A DNA stretch of 64,000 nt from an uncultured Sphingomonadaceae bacterium (GCA_947497085.1 CANMFE010000003.1:324001-388000), one strand, 5' to 3'; counted from the first letter of the stretch, positions 35,563 to 44,672 are shown. Notes: generated by a model not told the origin, from the letters alone. Numbers and translations: made by a program.

Positions 35563-35654
35563 TGGCGGACACGGAGGGATTCGAACCCTCGAAGCCCCGT
35601 AAAGAGCTTGCCTCCTTAGCAGGGAGGTGGTTTCAGCCGCTCACCCACGTGTCC
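35563..35654 (-). tRNA. tRNA-Ser (anticodon GCT)
   Basis: A 92-nt class II tRNA. Acceptor arms GGACACG and CGTGTCC with discriminator G and an encoded CCA; D arm around GGGTGAGCGGCTGAAACC; anticodon stem CCTCC/GGAGG with loop CTGCTAA giving anticodon GCT; long variable arm AAGC..GCTT; T arm GAGGG-TTCGAAT-CCCTC. It reads AGC/AGU codons. No integrase or attachment-site duplication is seen beside it. Confidence 0.97.
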
Positions 35655-35907
35655 ATTCCATGCGTGTGATATGCCTTGGGAAAGGCAGGCCGAAACGCGC
35701 TATAGCGGGGGCCATGCGGGCAATCAATGGTCTTGCACGAAAAAACTCTTGGATAAGGGTTATCTGCGGGTTTGCGTCCCATATTCATGCACATGGCGCC
35801 CTTAATGTGCCGCTGGGCGCAAAATCGACTCGAGTCATCGCCTGTTCATTGAGCCCGCCTGATATATGCAGGATATTATATCCAAATATAAAAGGGCGGA
35901 GTTTGTC

Positions 35908-36687
35908 ATGAAGAAAAACGGTTTGGGCGCAATTCTGGGTATGTTTGCCGGACTTTCACTGATGACAGGCAGCGCCGCCGCGCAAGTGGAAGCAGTCGAC
36001 CCCAATGACGCCATTGATGCCGATCTGGCGGCACAGGCCGAACCGGCTGCGCAGGATGCCACCGAAGAGGCAAACATTCCGTATGAGGAAAATGTCACGG
36101 TTGAACCCGCAGAGGAAACTGTCACTTCAGAAGAGGCTTCCGCCAATACTGACGCCAACCTTCCTGCCGATCCATCTGATCCGTCACAGCAGGCCGAAGA
36201 CAAGGCCACCTATCAAAAAGACGACCTGATTGGCGCGGCCGAAGGCGTGTTCGGCAAAGGCGCAGAGGGACTGGCCATGATGATAGAGGATATCCTCAAG
36301 AAACAGGGCGAACCCAATGGCTATATTGTCGGGCGTGAAGCAGGCGGCGCGTTCATAGTCGGCCTTCGTTACGGGTCGGGCACATTGTTCCACAAGGTGG
36401 AAGGTGAACGCAAAGTTTACTGGACCGGCCCTTCATTGGGGCTCGATGCCGGCGCCAATGCGGCGAACAGCTTTACACTCGTCTATAATCTTTATGATAC
36501 CGAAGACCTGTATAAGCGTTTTGGTGCAGGCGAAGGCGCTGCCTATCTGGTCGGCGGGTTCACGGCCAGCTATCTGCGCCGCGGTGATGTGGTTTTGATC
36601 CCAGTGCGGCTAGGCGTTGGCGTGCGGCTGGGCGCCAATGTCGGCTATCGCAAGTTCAGCAAGAAACAGCGCTGGCTGCCTTTTTAA
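35908..36687 (+). CDS. DUF1134 protein, EipA-like envelope protein
   Basis: A 259-residue periplasmic protein. A signal peptide (MKKNGLGAILGMFAGLSLMTGSAAAQ) is followed by an acidic low-complexity linker (about 30-110) and the DUF1134 domain (about 115-259), which has the family pattern GAAEGVFGKGAEGLAMMIEDILKK (starting near 118), GREAGGAFIVGLRYGSGTL, WTGPSLGLDAG and GVGVRLGANVGYRKF. In Brucella the DUF1134 protein EipA supports envelope integrity. ATG 35908 is preferred over an in-frame start at 35866 because it opens the signal peptide and has GGGCGGAG upstream. Confidence 0.88.
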   Translation: MKKNGLGAILGMFAGLSLMTGSAAAQVEAVDPNDAIDADLAAQAEPAAQDATEEANIPYEENVTVEPAEETVTSEEASANTDANLPADPSDPSQQAEDKATYQKDDLIGAAEGVFGKGAEGLAMMIEDILKKQGEPNGYIVGREAGGAFIVGLRYGSGTLFHKVEGERKVYWTGPSLGLDAGANAANSFTLVYNLYDTEDLYKRFGAGEGAAYLVGGFTASYLRRGDVVLIPVRLGVGVRLGANVGYRKFSKKQRWLPF

Positions 36688-36843
36688 AATACACAAGCGC
36701 GCAACTTTGTTTTACATGCTGTTTTTTAGGTATGCCCTAGCAATATAAGGGTTGTCCCGCAGCGCATATGGCGGCAATAGGCGTGTGAAATTCACGCGCA
36801 TAGTGCCTTTCATGTACATGCGATAAGGGGGCAAGCCGAAACC

Positions 36844-38019
36844 ATGCTGGAAAACCTGTCTGAACAGCCTGCTGATGCATTGCTGGCGCTCATCAAACTT
36901 TATGCTGCAGATACCAGCTCCGACAAGATTGACCTGGGTGTCGGCGTTTACCGCGATGCCGATGGTGGCACCCCTGTTTTCGCCGCGATAAAAGCCGCCG
37001 AAAAAAGGCTGGTCGAAACACAGGACAGCAAGAGCTATCTCGGCCCTGAAGGCGATATGGGCTTTGTAAACGGGCTGGTTCCGTATATTTTTGGCGATAT
37101 GGCTCTTGCCGGCCGGCTGGACGGTGTACAGACCCCCGGTGGTACCGGCGCTGTCCGTCTCGCATGTGACCTGCTAATGGCATCGGGCACGAAGAAAATC
37201 TGGATGGGCACGCCCAGCTGGCCCAACCATGCGCAGATTTTCAAGGCAATCAATATGGAAGTCGGCACATTCGAACATATTGATATCGCCACACAGACAC
37301 TCAATTTTGAAGGCGTCATGAATGCCATTGCGCAGGCATCGTCAGGCGATGCGTTATTGCTGCACGGATGCTGCCACAATCCCACAGGCGCAGATTACAG
37401 CGCCGAGCAGTGGCAACAGATTGCCGATGCCATCGCGGCAAAGGGCGTGTTCCCGCTGCTTGATCTTGCCTATCATGGGCTGGGGCATGGTTTTGAGGAA
37501 GACAGTATCGGTGTGCGCACCATTATCAAGACAGTGCCTGAAGCACTGCTTGCCTATAGCTGCGACAAGAATTTCGGTATGTACCGTGAGCGTGTAGGCG
37601 CACTTTATGTCATTGCGCCGAATGCAGGCAGTCTGCCCAAAATCATGTCGAACGTTTACGCACTGGCCCGTGCCAATTGGTCGATGCCGCCTGACCATGG
37701 CGGCGCGGCGGTGCGGATCATATTGGAAGATGCGGGTCTCACACAAATGTGGCTGGACGAAGTGGGCAGCATGCGCGCGCGCATGCGCCGGGTGCGCGAC
37801 ACGCTGGCGAGCCATGGGAAGGTCGGCGCTGTCGATTTTGCCGCCATTGCCGGGCAAAACGGCCTGTTCGGCATGCTGCCGCTGACCAAGGAACAGATCA
37901 TGATGCTGCGCAGCGAACACAGTATCTATATGGCAGGATCAGGCAGGATCAATATTGCTGGACTGACACGGCACAATATCGAAAAATTTGCTGAAGCGGT
38001 GCGCACTGTTCAGAAATAG
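36844..38019 (+). CDS. Aromatic amino acid / aspartate aminotransferase (class I)
   Basis: A 391-residue PLP aminotransferase of the Asp/Tyr subfamily. Motifs: KIDLGVGVYRDADGGTPVF, the NPTGADYS segment, DLAYHGLGHG, and the PLP-binding Lys242 in SCDKNFGMYRERVGALY, with a closing RINIAGL containing the substrate-carboxylate Arg. The S-C-D-K-N-F-G-M-Y variant occurs in alphaproteobacterial tyrosine/aromatic aminotransferases (tyrB/tatA-like), so aromatic substrates are more likely than strict aspartate. It converges on ribE. Confidence 0.92.
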   Translation: MLENLSEQPADALLALIKLYAADTSSDKIDLGVGVYRDADGGTPVFAAIKAAEKRLVETQDSKSYLGPEGDMGFVNGLVPYIFGDMALAGRLDGVQTPGGTGAVRLACDLLMASGTKKIWMGTPSWPNHAQIFKAINMEVGTFEHIDIATQTLNFEGVMNAIAQASSGDALLLHGCCHNPTGADYSAEQWQQIADAIAAKGVFPLLDLAYHGLGHGFEEDSIGVRTIIKTVPEALLAYSCDKNFGMYRERVGALYVIAPNAGSLPKIMSNVYALARANWSMPPDHGGAAVRIILEDAGLTQMWLDEVGSMRARMRRVRDTLASHGKVGAVDFAAIAGQNGLFGMLPLTKEQIMMLRSEHSIYMAGSGRINIAGLTRHNIEKFAEAVRTVQK

Positions 38020-38049
38020 GTGAACCAGAAAACAGGGGTGTTTTGGTAG

Positions 38050-38655
38050 TTAGCCACGTACCTGCTGCATACGCATCAGGTACCGGGCGAGCACGTCGAT
38101 TTCCAGATTGACGCTGCGGCCCGTTTCCAACTCTCCCAACGTGGTGACTTCGGCGGTGTGCGGAATGATATTGAGCCTGAAATCGGCACCCTTGCCCGGA
38201 ATGTCAGTCACCCCATTCACTGTCAGCGATACGCCATCTACCGTAATCGAACCCTTGGCCGCAATATAGGGTGCAAGATCAAAACCGGTCCGGATAGTCA
38301 CACGGCGCGAATCGCCTTCCGGTTCGACCGAAATCACTTCACCAACACCGTCAACATGACCTGTCACAATATGGCCGCCCAGTTCATCGCCAACTTTCAA
38401 TGCGCGCTCAAGGTTCAGGCGGCGTCCTTCGGCAAACTGTCCCTGCGCGGTGCAGGATAATGTTTCGGCGGAAATATCGACGGCAAACCAATCATCCCCC
38501 TTTGACACAACGGTGAGGCACACGCCCGAACACGCAATTGACGCGCCCATATCAACATCGGTCATGTCATAGCCACAGCGGACAGTCGCCCGTGTGTCGC
38601 CGCGCTGTTCAATGCTCTTGATCTCGCCAATATCGGTAATAATTCCGGTGAACAT
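38050..38655 (-). CDS. ribE: Riboflavin synthase alpha subunit
   Basis: A 201-residue two-barrel enzyme that dismutates two 6,7-dimethyl-8-ribityllumazines to riboflavin. Both lumazine-binding repeats are visible: MFTGIITDIGEIKSIEQ with SIACSGVCLTVV, and GHIVTGHVDGVGEV with GSITVDGVSLTVNGV. ATG 38655 is the canonical MFTGI start; an in-frame ATG at 38670 adds 5 residues. It follows ribD on the same strand. Confidence 0.97.
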   Translation of the reverse strand: MFTGIITDIGEIKSIEQRGDTRATVRCGYDMTDVDMGASIACSGVCLTVVSKGDDWFAVDISAETLSCTAQGQFAEGRRLNLERALKVGDELGGHIVTGHVDGVGEVISVEPEGDSRRVTIRTGFDLAPYIAAKGSITVDGVSLTVNGVTDIPGKGADFRLNIIPHTAEVTTLGELETGRSVNLEIDVLARYLMRMQQVRG

Positions 38656-38700
38656 AGAATCTGCTTTCAATTATATTTGCGTTGCTGATGCGAAATATGT

Positions 38701-39684
38701 TTAGGACCTTGAAGTACTGGGTGCCAGAGACTTTATCCAGTTGGTTCGCTCATAGCTTTCCATCACATCATCGCCCAGAGCGCGCATGTCGGTGCACTGC
38801 CACTCACCATGTGCATCCGCCAGTTTTTCCAATCCGATATCGCCAAGGCATGGCTTACCCCCACCAATCAAGATCGGCGCACGGTACATCAGCAGCCGGT
38901 CGATCAGGCCTGCTTTCAGGAAGGACGCTGCCGTGCCGGCGCCGCCTTCCACCATAAGCCACTGCACATCCTGCAAGCCGCCTATGTCATCGGGACTATG
39001 AATCACCTGCCATCCTTCAGGCGCGGTTCCACTGGTCAGAACTACGCGCTGCGGCGACCTGGCCTCCAGTCCGGAAAGCCGGACATCAAGCCGCGGATTA
39101 TCGGCCCGTAATGTACCGCCGCCCACCAATATGGCATCATGACGTGCCCGCTCCAGATGCGTATGCGCCCTTGCCGCCTCGCCCGTGATCCACTGACTGG
39201 TCCCATCTGCCATGGCAATACAGCCATCTAGTGATGTCGCAAGCTTGAGCGTCACATACGGACGGCCACGCTCACGCATGCTGAAAAAACCGGCGAGACT
39301 GCGGCACACCTCTGCCGCGCAAACGCCTGTTTCAACAATAATGCCTGCATCGCGCAGTTTTTGGATGCCGCGCCCATTGGTGCGCGGGTCGCTATCCTGC
39401 ATGCCAATAATAACGCGCCCTATCCCTGCCGCAATAATCATATCGGTGCAACTTGGCCCGCGTTCGCTTTGATGTGCGCATGGCTCAAGCGTGGCGTAGA
39501 GGTCTGCGCCGCAGGCTGTGTCACCTGCATCCGCCAGCGCTGCCGCTTCTGCATGGGGCCGCCCGCCCGCCGCAGTGTAGCCACGGCCTATAACACGCCC
39601 GTTCTTTACAATAAGCGCGCCCACACCGGGGTTGGGCCGCGACAGGGGCCGGGCCCGCGTCGCCAGCGCAAGCGTCGCACGCAT
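38701..39684 (-). CDS. ribD: Bifunctional riboflavin deaminase/reductase RibD
   Basis: A 327-residue enzyme: the N-terminal deaminase has the zinc motif PHAEAAAL and EPCAHQSERGPSC; the C-terminal reductase has KLATSLDGCIAMADGTSQWITG and LVGGGTLRADNP and ends MVEGGAGTAASFL...ILIGGGKPCLGD. The two riboflavin genes lie together: 45 bp separate ribD from ribE. The ATG at 39684 is the likely start; a GTG at 39693 is possible. It starts about 11 bp after the upstream gene's stop. Confidence 0.95.
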   Translation of the reverse strand: MRATLALATRARPLSRPNPGVGALIVKNGRVIGRGYTAAGGRPHAEAAALADAGDTACGADLYATLEPCAHQSERGPSCTDMIIAAGIGRVIIGMQDSDPRTNGRGIQKLRDAGIIVETGVCAAEVCRSLAGFFSMRERGRPYVTLKLATSLDGCIAMADGTSQWITGEAARAHTHLERARHDAILVGGGTLRADNPRLDVRLSGLEARSPQRVVLTSGTAPEGWQVIHSPDDIGGLQDVQWLMVEGGAGTAASFLKAGLIDRLLMYRAPILIGGGKPCLGDIGLEKLADAHGEWQCTDMRALGDDVMESYERTNWIKSLAPSTSRS

Positions 39685-39694
39685 ATATCGCACA

Positions 39695-40153
39695 TCAGTT
39701 GCCAGCGGCCTGTCCGCCCTGTTCGGGAATATCCGGTACATCTACCGCATTGCCTTGACCTTGCACAGCCCCGGCGTTCTGACCATCTTCGGTGTAGCGC
39801 GTATCATCCATATCCATGCCAAAACGCTCGCCCAAACGGCGGTATGATTCGCGGATTTCCTTTTGGCGCGCTTCGCGCATCGCCTTGCGCTCTGCAATTT
39901 CCTCCATCAATGCCTTGCGTGCGGCCAGGATCTCTTCATCGCTCCGTCCGTCATTCCAGCTTTCGACATAAATGATCTTGTTCGGCTTAGGCTCCACTTC
40001 AAAGCCCGATTCAAAAAAGAACGCCGTAAAAATCAGCAGGCTAGAAAGTAACGCCGCCCCCATAAAATGGATTTTATAGCGCTGTTCACCCTGCCATATC
40101 TCGACAAGATCGGTCCAGGCGGCACGCGGGGAAATGGCACGGAAAAAGCTCAT
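39695..40153 (-). CDS. Hypothetical single-pass membrane protein
   Basis: A 152-residue protein of unknown function. An N-terminal cytosolic part (MSFFRAISPRAAWTDLVEIW) precedes one transmembrane segment (about 31-48, MGAALLSSLLIFTAFFFESG), then a highly charged helix-rich region (about 70-110, EEILAARKALMEEIAERKAMREARQKEIR, with a heptad-like pattern, so a coiled coil is likely) and a Gly/Gln-rich tail. It is upstream of ribD on the same strand and probably cotranscribed. I do not recognise the family, though sphingomonads have similar proteins at this position. Confidence 0.65.
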   Translation of the reverse strand: MSFFRAISPRAAWTDLVEIWQGEQRYKIHFMGAALLSSLLIFTAFFFESGFEVEPKPNKIIYVESWNDGRSDEEILAARKALMEEIAERKAMREARQKEIRESYRRLGERFGMDMDDTRYTEDGQNAGAVQGQGNAVDVPDIPEQGGQAAGN

Positions 40154-40229
40154 GAGCGCCTATATAAAGCCCCTTTGCCCAATGCGCCAGTGGGCTTCAC
40201 ACAATAACATCACAGCATATACTGCAAAA

Positions 40230-40264
40230 GCCCGGCCTGCAGGGAGGATATATGGCAGGCCGGG
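40230..40264 (-). terminator. Rho-independent terminator of tonB
   Basis: Perfect 11-bp arms GCCCGGCCTGC / GCAGGCCGGGC with a 13-base loop. On the minus strand TTTTG follows. It lies 45 bp after the tonB stop. Confidence 0.85.
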
Positions 40265-40309
40265 CAGAGATTTGCGAATGTTTCACCCGCAAATTGCGCG
40301 CCCTATTCC

Positions 40310-41020
40310 TCAAGGCTCCATCTCGAACTTCAAGCTGACAGTATACCATGCCTCCACCTTCTTGCCGTCTTCCGTGGCCGGGTTGAAGCGCCATTTGCGT
40401 GATTGCCGCTCAGTTGTGCGGAAAAACGCATCATGGGTCGCGTCCAGCCGTTCCAGCTTTTTCACGCGGCCATCCGTGCCGACCAATACACGGACCTTGA
40501 CGGTTCCCTCAATCTCCTGCCGCTTCAGGCTACCTGGGTAAATGGGCTGCATACTGCCCGCATAGCGCGAGTTGATGGATGGCGGCACAAAGACCGGATC
40601 CGGCTTTGGTGTGATATCCTCAATCGGAAAACCTGATCCCTTTCCGCCGATAGCACCGTCGTCAGTGCCTGTGTCGATTAATCCACCATCTGTATTCACA
40701 TCTGTCACATGCGCGCGATCATCTATCGGACGTTTGAGAGGAGAAGGCGGTGCATCAAGTCGCGGATCCGGTTTGATCAGGGGTTTTTCAGCCAGTTTCG
40801 GTTCGATTTTTTCAGGCTCCGGATCCGGTTCTTCTGGCGTCATGGGTATGTCTATGACACCAATGCCATCATCTGGTCGATCAATTACGACCGTCGCTGG
40901 TATCATGATGAGTGCCCCTATGACTGCCGCGTGAATCAGAAACGCGGCGCCAAAACTCGCCCTGCTTCCTGACGGATTATATCCCGCTGATGGTTGGTAT
41001 TCTGACTGTGTATAAGCCAT
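40310..41020 (-). CDS. tonB: Energy transducer TonB
   Basis: A 236-residue TonB, which couples the proton-motive force to TonB-dependent outer-membrane receptors. It has an N-terminal membrane anchor (about 20-45, FGAAFLIHAAVIGALIMIP), a Pro/Glu/Lys-rich periplasmic linker (EEPDPEPEKIEPKL, KPLIKPDPRLDAPPSP) and the C-terminal domain (about 155-236) with YPGSLKRQEIEGTVKVRVLV and SRKWRFNPATEDGKKVEAWYTV. No exbB/exbD gene is adjacent. A Zur-like palindrome lies about 55 bp upstream, so zinc control is plausible. Confidence 0.93.
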   Translation of the reverse strand: MAYTQSEYQPSAGYNPSGSRASFGAAFLIHAAVIGALIMIPATVVIDRPDDGIGVIDIPMTPEEPDPEPEKIEPKLAEKPLIKPDPRLDAPPSPLKRPIDDRAHVTDVNTDGGLIDTGTDDGAIGGKGSGFPIEDITPKPDPVFVPPSINSRYAGSMQPIYPGSLKRQEIEGTVKVRVLVGTDGRVKKLERLDATHDAFFRTTERQSRKWRFNPATEDGKKVEAWYTVSLKFEMEP

Positions 41021-41073
41021 TTCATGCTCCTTTCACTTCCCCAGTATTGGCGGATAGGTTCCGCCTTATATTT

Positions 41074-41089
41074 TATGTTATAACATATC
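41074..41089. promoter_or_regulatory. Zur-like operator upstream of tonB
   Basis: TATGTTATAACATA (41074-41087) is a perfect 14-bp palindrome, within GTTATAACATATC (41077-41089), which agrees at 11 of 13 positions with the site before the MerC-like gene. A second half-site GTATAAC (41092-41098) follows. It lies in the only gap between tonB and gltX. Confidence 0.6.
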
Positions 41090-41193
41090 ATGTATAACAA
41101 GGCAAGTATTGAGCTGTAGGGCGAAGATCATGGGTTTGTTAGGATATTGACCCTAAATATTAATTGTTACACGCGATGAAGACAATGCGCACG

Positions 41194-42525
41194 TTAGTCG
41201 TCAAACAATCTTTCCAGCGCTTTGTCACGGCCGATCAGAAGCAGCATCTCACCCATATCAGGGCCGTGCGCTTTCCCTGTTAACGCCAGACGGAGCGGCA
41301 TGAATAACGGTTTGCCCTTGCGCCCGGTTGCCTCCTTGAGCGCATGTGTAAGTCGTTTCCAGATATCATCGTCCCAGTCCATATCCGCCAGCACAGCATG
41401 TGCCATGGCAATATAGGCAGCGTCTTCGGCATCCAGACCAGGCCGCCTAATTTCACCTCTGGCAATTTGCCACCAGTCTGCAACTTCGGAAATATTGGCA
41501 ATATTGGGGCGGATTGCATGCCAGCCGGCCTCATCCATATCGGCGGGCAACCGTTCTGCGACATCAGCATAATCCAGCTGGTGCACAATTTTCTGGTTAA
41601 GCAGCTTGAGTTCTTCATCATCAAACCGTGCGGGCGCGCGGCTGAAACGCGCAAAGTCAAATGTTTCGAGAAGCGGTTCGACGCTGGTCACAGGCTCGAC
41701 GGGATCGGAGGTGCCCAGCCGCGCCATGAGTGCCACGACCGCGATAGGTTCGATATGCTGTTCGCGAAAGCTCGCCACGCCCAGTGACCCCAGGCGTTTG
41801 GATAGCTTGCCTTCCTTGCCGACCAGTAGTGCTTCATGTGCGAATTGGGGCGGAGCGGTATCCATGGCCTCAAACATCTGTATCTGTGCCGCCGTGTTGG
41901 ACACATGATCTTCGCCGCGCACCACATGGGTGATGCCCATATCCACATCATCAATCGCCGAGGGCAGCATATAGAGCCAGCTGCCATCCTCGCGCCGGAT
42001 CACAGGATCGGACAGCAGGGATGCATCAAATCTCTGTTCCCCGCGCACCAGGTCGGTCCAGATGATGGGTGCTTCGTGATCCAGTTTGAAGCGCCAGTGC
42101 GGACGGCGGCCTTCGGCCTCATAAGCGGCTATCTGCACATCTGTAAGCTCCAACGCCCCACGATCGTAGACGGGTGGCTTACCCCGGCCGAGCAGGATTT
42201 TACGCTTCAGCTCCAGCTCCTGCGCTGTTTCATAACAGGGATAGACACGGCCTGCAGCTTTCAGTTTTTCAAAGCCTGCATCATATAGGTCAAACCGGTC
42301 CGATTGCCGCGCCTCGTCATCCGCCGACAGGCCAAGCCAATCCAGGTCACGGCGGATACCCTCCACAAATTCTTCTTTCGACCGCTCAGCATCAGTATCG
42401 TCCAGCCTGAGCAAGAACTGCCCGCCTGCCTTGCGCGCAAACATCCAGTTATGCAGCGCGGTGCGGATATTGCCGACATGCAGATGGCCGGTCGGTGACG
42501 GTGCAAAACGGGTTTTGATGATCAT
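41194..42525 (-). CDS. gltX: Glutamyl-tRNA synthetase
   Basis: A 443-residue class Ib synthetase that charges tRNA-Glu. The HIGH-type motif is in RFAPSPTGHLHVGNIRTAL and the KMSKS-type motif is GKLSKRLGSL. It resembles the shorter of the two GluRS paralogues frequent in alphaproteobacteria, one of which may charge tRNA-Gln for the amidotransferase route; which role this copy plays cannot be told here. The 170 bp upstream belong to the tonB promoter region on the far side; a palindromic repeat pair lies between it and nadE. Confidence 0.95.
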   Translation of the reverse strand: MIIKTRFAPSPTGHLHVGNIRTALHNWMFARKAGGQFLLRLDDTDAERSKEEFVEGIRRDLDWLGLSADDEARQSDRFDLYDAGFEKLKAAGRVYPCYETAQELELKRKILLGRGKPPVYDRGALELTDVQIAAYEAEGRRPHWRFKLDHEAPIIWTDLVRGEQRFDASLLSDPVIRREDGSWLYMLPSAIDDVDMGITHVVRGEDHVSNTAAQIQMFEAMDTAPPQFAHEALLVGKEGKLSKRLGSLGVASFREQHIEPIAVVALMARLGTSDPVEPVTSVEPLLETFDFARFSRAPARFDDEELKLLNQKIVHQLDYADVAERLPADMDEAGWHAIRPNIANISEVADWWQIARGEIRRPGLDAEDAAYIAMAHAVLADMDWDDDIWKRLTHALKEATGRKGKPLFMPLRLALTGKAHGPDMGEMLLLIGRDKALERLFDD

Positions 42526-42543
42526 TTAAATCTATCCTTCTGT

Positions 42544-42625
42544 GCTCCTGCGAAAGCAGAAGCCTAGGGTTTTATATTGCAGTGGCTGAGCTGGTCGCTC
42601 TGGATTCCCGCTTTCGCAGGAATAC
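42544..42625. repeat. Paired CCTGCGAAAGCAGG hairpins (gene-less REPIN-like element)
   Basis: Two hairpins of the TCCTGCGAAAGCAG family face each other: 42544-42565 (CTCCTGCGAAAGCAGAAG, with one stem mismatch) and 42601-42625 (TGGATTCCCGCTTTCGCAGGAATAC). The spacer is 35 bp. It ends 7 bp from the nadE stop. The outer parts match the ends of the element at 48418-48827. Confidence 0.75.
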
Positions 42626-42632
42626 GGCGCAA

Positions 42633-44288
42633 TCAAGACGTCCTGAATGCATTGGTAATGGGATAACGCCGGTCACGGCCGAAATTCTTGGTACCCAGCT
42701 TTACGCCCGGCGGGGCCTGACGCCGTTTATATTCGGCGATATATAACAACCGTTCAATCCGTGCCACCGTGTCGCGGTCAAACCCGCGTTCGACCAGTGC
42801 GCCGACCGACAGTTCCTCCTCGACCAGTCCGTGCAGGATCGGATCGAGCACTTCATAGGGCGGCAGGCTGTCACTGTCTTTCTGATCCTCCCGCAGCTCT
42901 GCGCTGGGTGGTTTTGTGATTACCGTGTCGGGCATCACCGGACCATCCGGACCCATCGCCATGGGCGGTTTGTTCTCGTTGCGCCAGCGCGATAGTTCAA
43001 ACACAGTCAGCTTATACGCGTCTTTCAGCACCGAATAACCGCCCGCCATGTCGCCGTAAATCGTGGCATAGCCAACCGACATTTCGCTTTTATTCCCTGT
43101 GGTAAGGAGCATGTGCCCAAACTTGTTCGACAGCGCCATCAGAGTGACCCCGCGGATACGGCTCTGGATATTCTCTTCGGTGATATCGACTTCTTCATCG
43201 GCAAAGCTGCCTTCGAGCATATCGTCAAAGCCGCTGATAGCCGGCTGGATCGGGATGCTGTCAAGCCGGCAGCCGAGCATCTCGGCGCACCCCGCCGCAT
43301 CGTTCAGGCTTTCTTGGGACGTAAAGCGCGACGGCATCATCACGCACCATACCCGGTCCGCACCCAATGCATCGACAGCCACCGCTGCCGACAATGCGCT
43401 GTCAATCCCACCCGACAGGCCCAGCACAACGCCCGGAAAGCCATTGGCATTCACATAGTCGCGCAGTCCCACCAGCATGGCATGGTAGACATCCTGCGGA
43501 AACGGATCGAATTCGTGAATTTCTCCCGGTGCGCAGCTCCAGCCGCTTTGGTCCCTACTCCATTGGGTAGCAAGTATCGCCTCATCCCAGTCGGGCAGCT
43601 GGTGCGCCACGCTGGCATCGCCGTTCAGCACGAATGAGCAGCCGTCAAACACGACTTCGTCCTGCCCGCCAATCCGGTTGAGGAAAAGCATCGGCACGCC
43701 GGTTTCGCGAACCCGCGCCTTGCCGACAAAGTCGATGCGCAGGTCATCCTTGTCAATCTCATACGGGCTGCCATTGGGTACGATAAATATCTCCGCGCCC
43801 CGCTCGCTAAGATGCGCGCATACTTTTGGAAACCAGACATCTTCGCAGATTGGCACGCCAAGTTTAACGCCGCGAAACACGATCGGCTCCGGCAAAGGGC
43901 CGCTCGCAAACAGGCGTTTTTCATCAAATGTGCCATAATTGGGAAGCTCATGCTTGTAACGCACCGCCGCAATTTCCCCGCCATCGAGCAGCGCGAGACC
44001 ATTGTAAAGCTGTCCGTCTTCGGCAAATACGCTGCCCACAAGCATTGCTGCGCCGCCATCCGCCGTAGTCTCTGCCATGCGCTGCAGTTCCGCTTGCGCG
44101 CTGCGCACCAATGCGGGTTTCAGCACCAGATCTTCAGGCGGATAACCAATCAACTGCAGCTCGGGATAGACGATCAGGTCCGCGCCTTTGTGATTTTCAC
44201 GGATCGCCAGCATCACATCCGCATTGCCAGCCAGGTCACCCACGCGCTGCGTGATCTGTGCCATGATGATAGAGAGTTTGTCAGTCAT
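42633..44288 (-). CDS. nadE: Glutamine-dependent NAD+ synthetase
   Basis: A 551-residue fusion of a nitrilase-type glutaminase and an NAD synthetase that converts nicotinate adenine dinucleotide to NAD+. The glutaminase triad is Glu43 (YPELQL), Lys112 (RYKHELPNYG) and Cys148 (VPICEDVWFP). The synthetase P-loop is LGLSGGIDSALSAAV. Start ATG 44288 (MTDKLSIIMAQ); an in-frame ATG at 44357 would add 23 residues from the repeat-rich region. The long upstream gap is occupied by a hairpin-rich repeat. Confidence 0.96.
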   Translation of the reverse strand: MTDKLSIIMAQITQRVGDLAGNADVMLAIRENHKGADLIVYPELQLIGYPPEDLVLKPALVRSAQAELQRMAETTADGGAAMLVGSVFAEDGQLYNGLALLDGGEIAAVRYKHELPNYGTFDEKRLFASGPLPEPIVFRGVKLGVPICEDVWFPKVCAHLSERGAEIFIVPNGSPYEIDKDDLRIDFVGKARVRETGVPMLFLNRIGGQDEVVFDGCSFVLNGDASVAHQLPDWDEAILATQWSRDQSGWSCAPGEIHEFDPFPQDVYHAMLVGLRDYVNANGFPGVVLGLSGGIDSALSAAVAVDALGADRVWCVMMPSRFTSQESLNDAAGCAEMLGCRLDSIPIQPAISGFDDMLEGSFADEEVDITEENIQSRIRGVTLMALSNKFGHMLLTTGNKSEMSVGYATIYGDMAGGYSVLKDAYKLTVFELSRWRNENKPPMAMGPDGPVMPDTVITKPPSAELREDQKDSDSLPPYEVLDPILHGLVEEELSVGALVERGFDRDTVARIERLLYIAEYKRRQAPPGVKLGTKNFGRDRRYPITNAFRTS

Positions 44289-44327
44289 GCACGCGTGATA
44301 GAACGGCGCGGCGGCGGCGGCAATAAG

Positions 44328-44672
44328 AGAGTCTCTTTTGACCTCACGGCAATTCACTTCGTGAATGCCTCCGATGGGGTTCCGGCCAATAAGGCCGGGC
44401 GGCCAGTCGGCCTTGCGATGCTGCTGGTCGCAGCACCGGGCAGCGCCAAACGCCGGCTTTCATGTTGCCTCGGTTTCGCGTGAAGGTTCCGTATGGCAAA
44501 ATACCGAACGGCAACGAGCCGTTCGCAAGCGCGACCGCGCGTCGCGGCTTATTGCCGCGCCCCGCCGGAGGTGTTCGCGCAGCGAACTAACCGTGAGGCC
44601 AAAAGACTCCTTACCCAGCCGAGCCCATTTGGAGGCCGATGCGCAGCATCTCGCCGTGAGGCGATCAAAAAG
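44328..44672. repeat. Hairpin-rich repeat element with terminal inverted repeats
   Basis: The 478 bp between nadE and prs hold no convincing gene. From 44328 to 44611 the ends are imperfect terminal inverted repeats of about 20 bp (GAGTCTCTTTTGACCTCACGG and its near-complement CCGTGAGGCCAAAAGACTC). Between and after them are successive small hairpins, such as TTCACTTCGTGAA, CCGGCC/GGCCGG, GCGGC/GCCGC, GTTCGCGCAGCGAAC and TCGCCGTGAGGCGA (44651-44664). A Met-initiated 105-codon frame across it (44365-44682) looks like an artefact of the repeat. Confidence 0.6.

Noticed and set aside
35563-35654. tRNA-Ser as the attachment site of an integrated island.
   Set aside because: No integrase gene and no direct repeat of the tRNA 3' end are seen on either side; the neighbouring genes look like normal chromosome.
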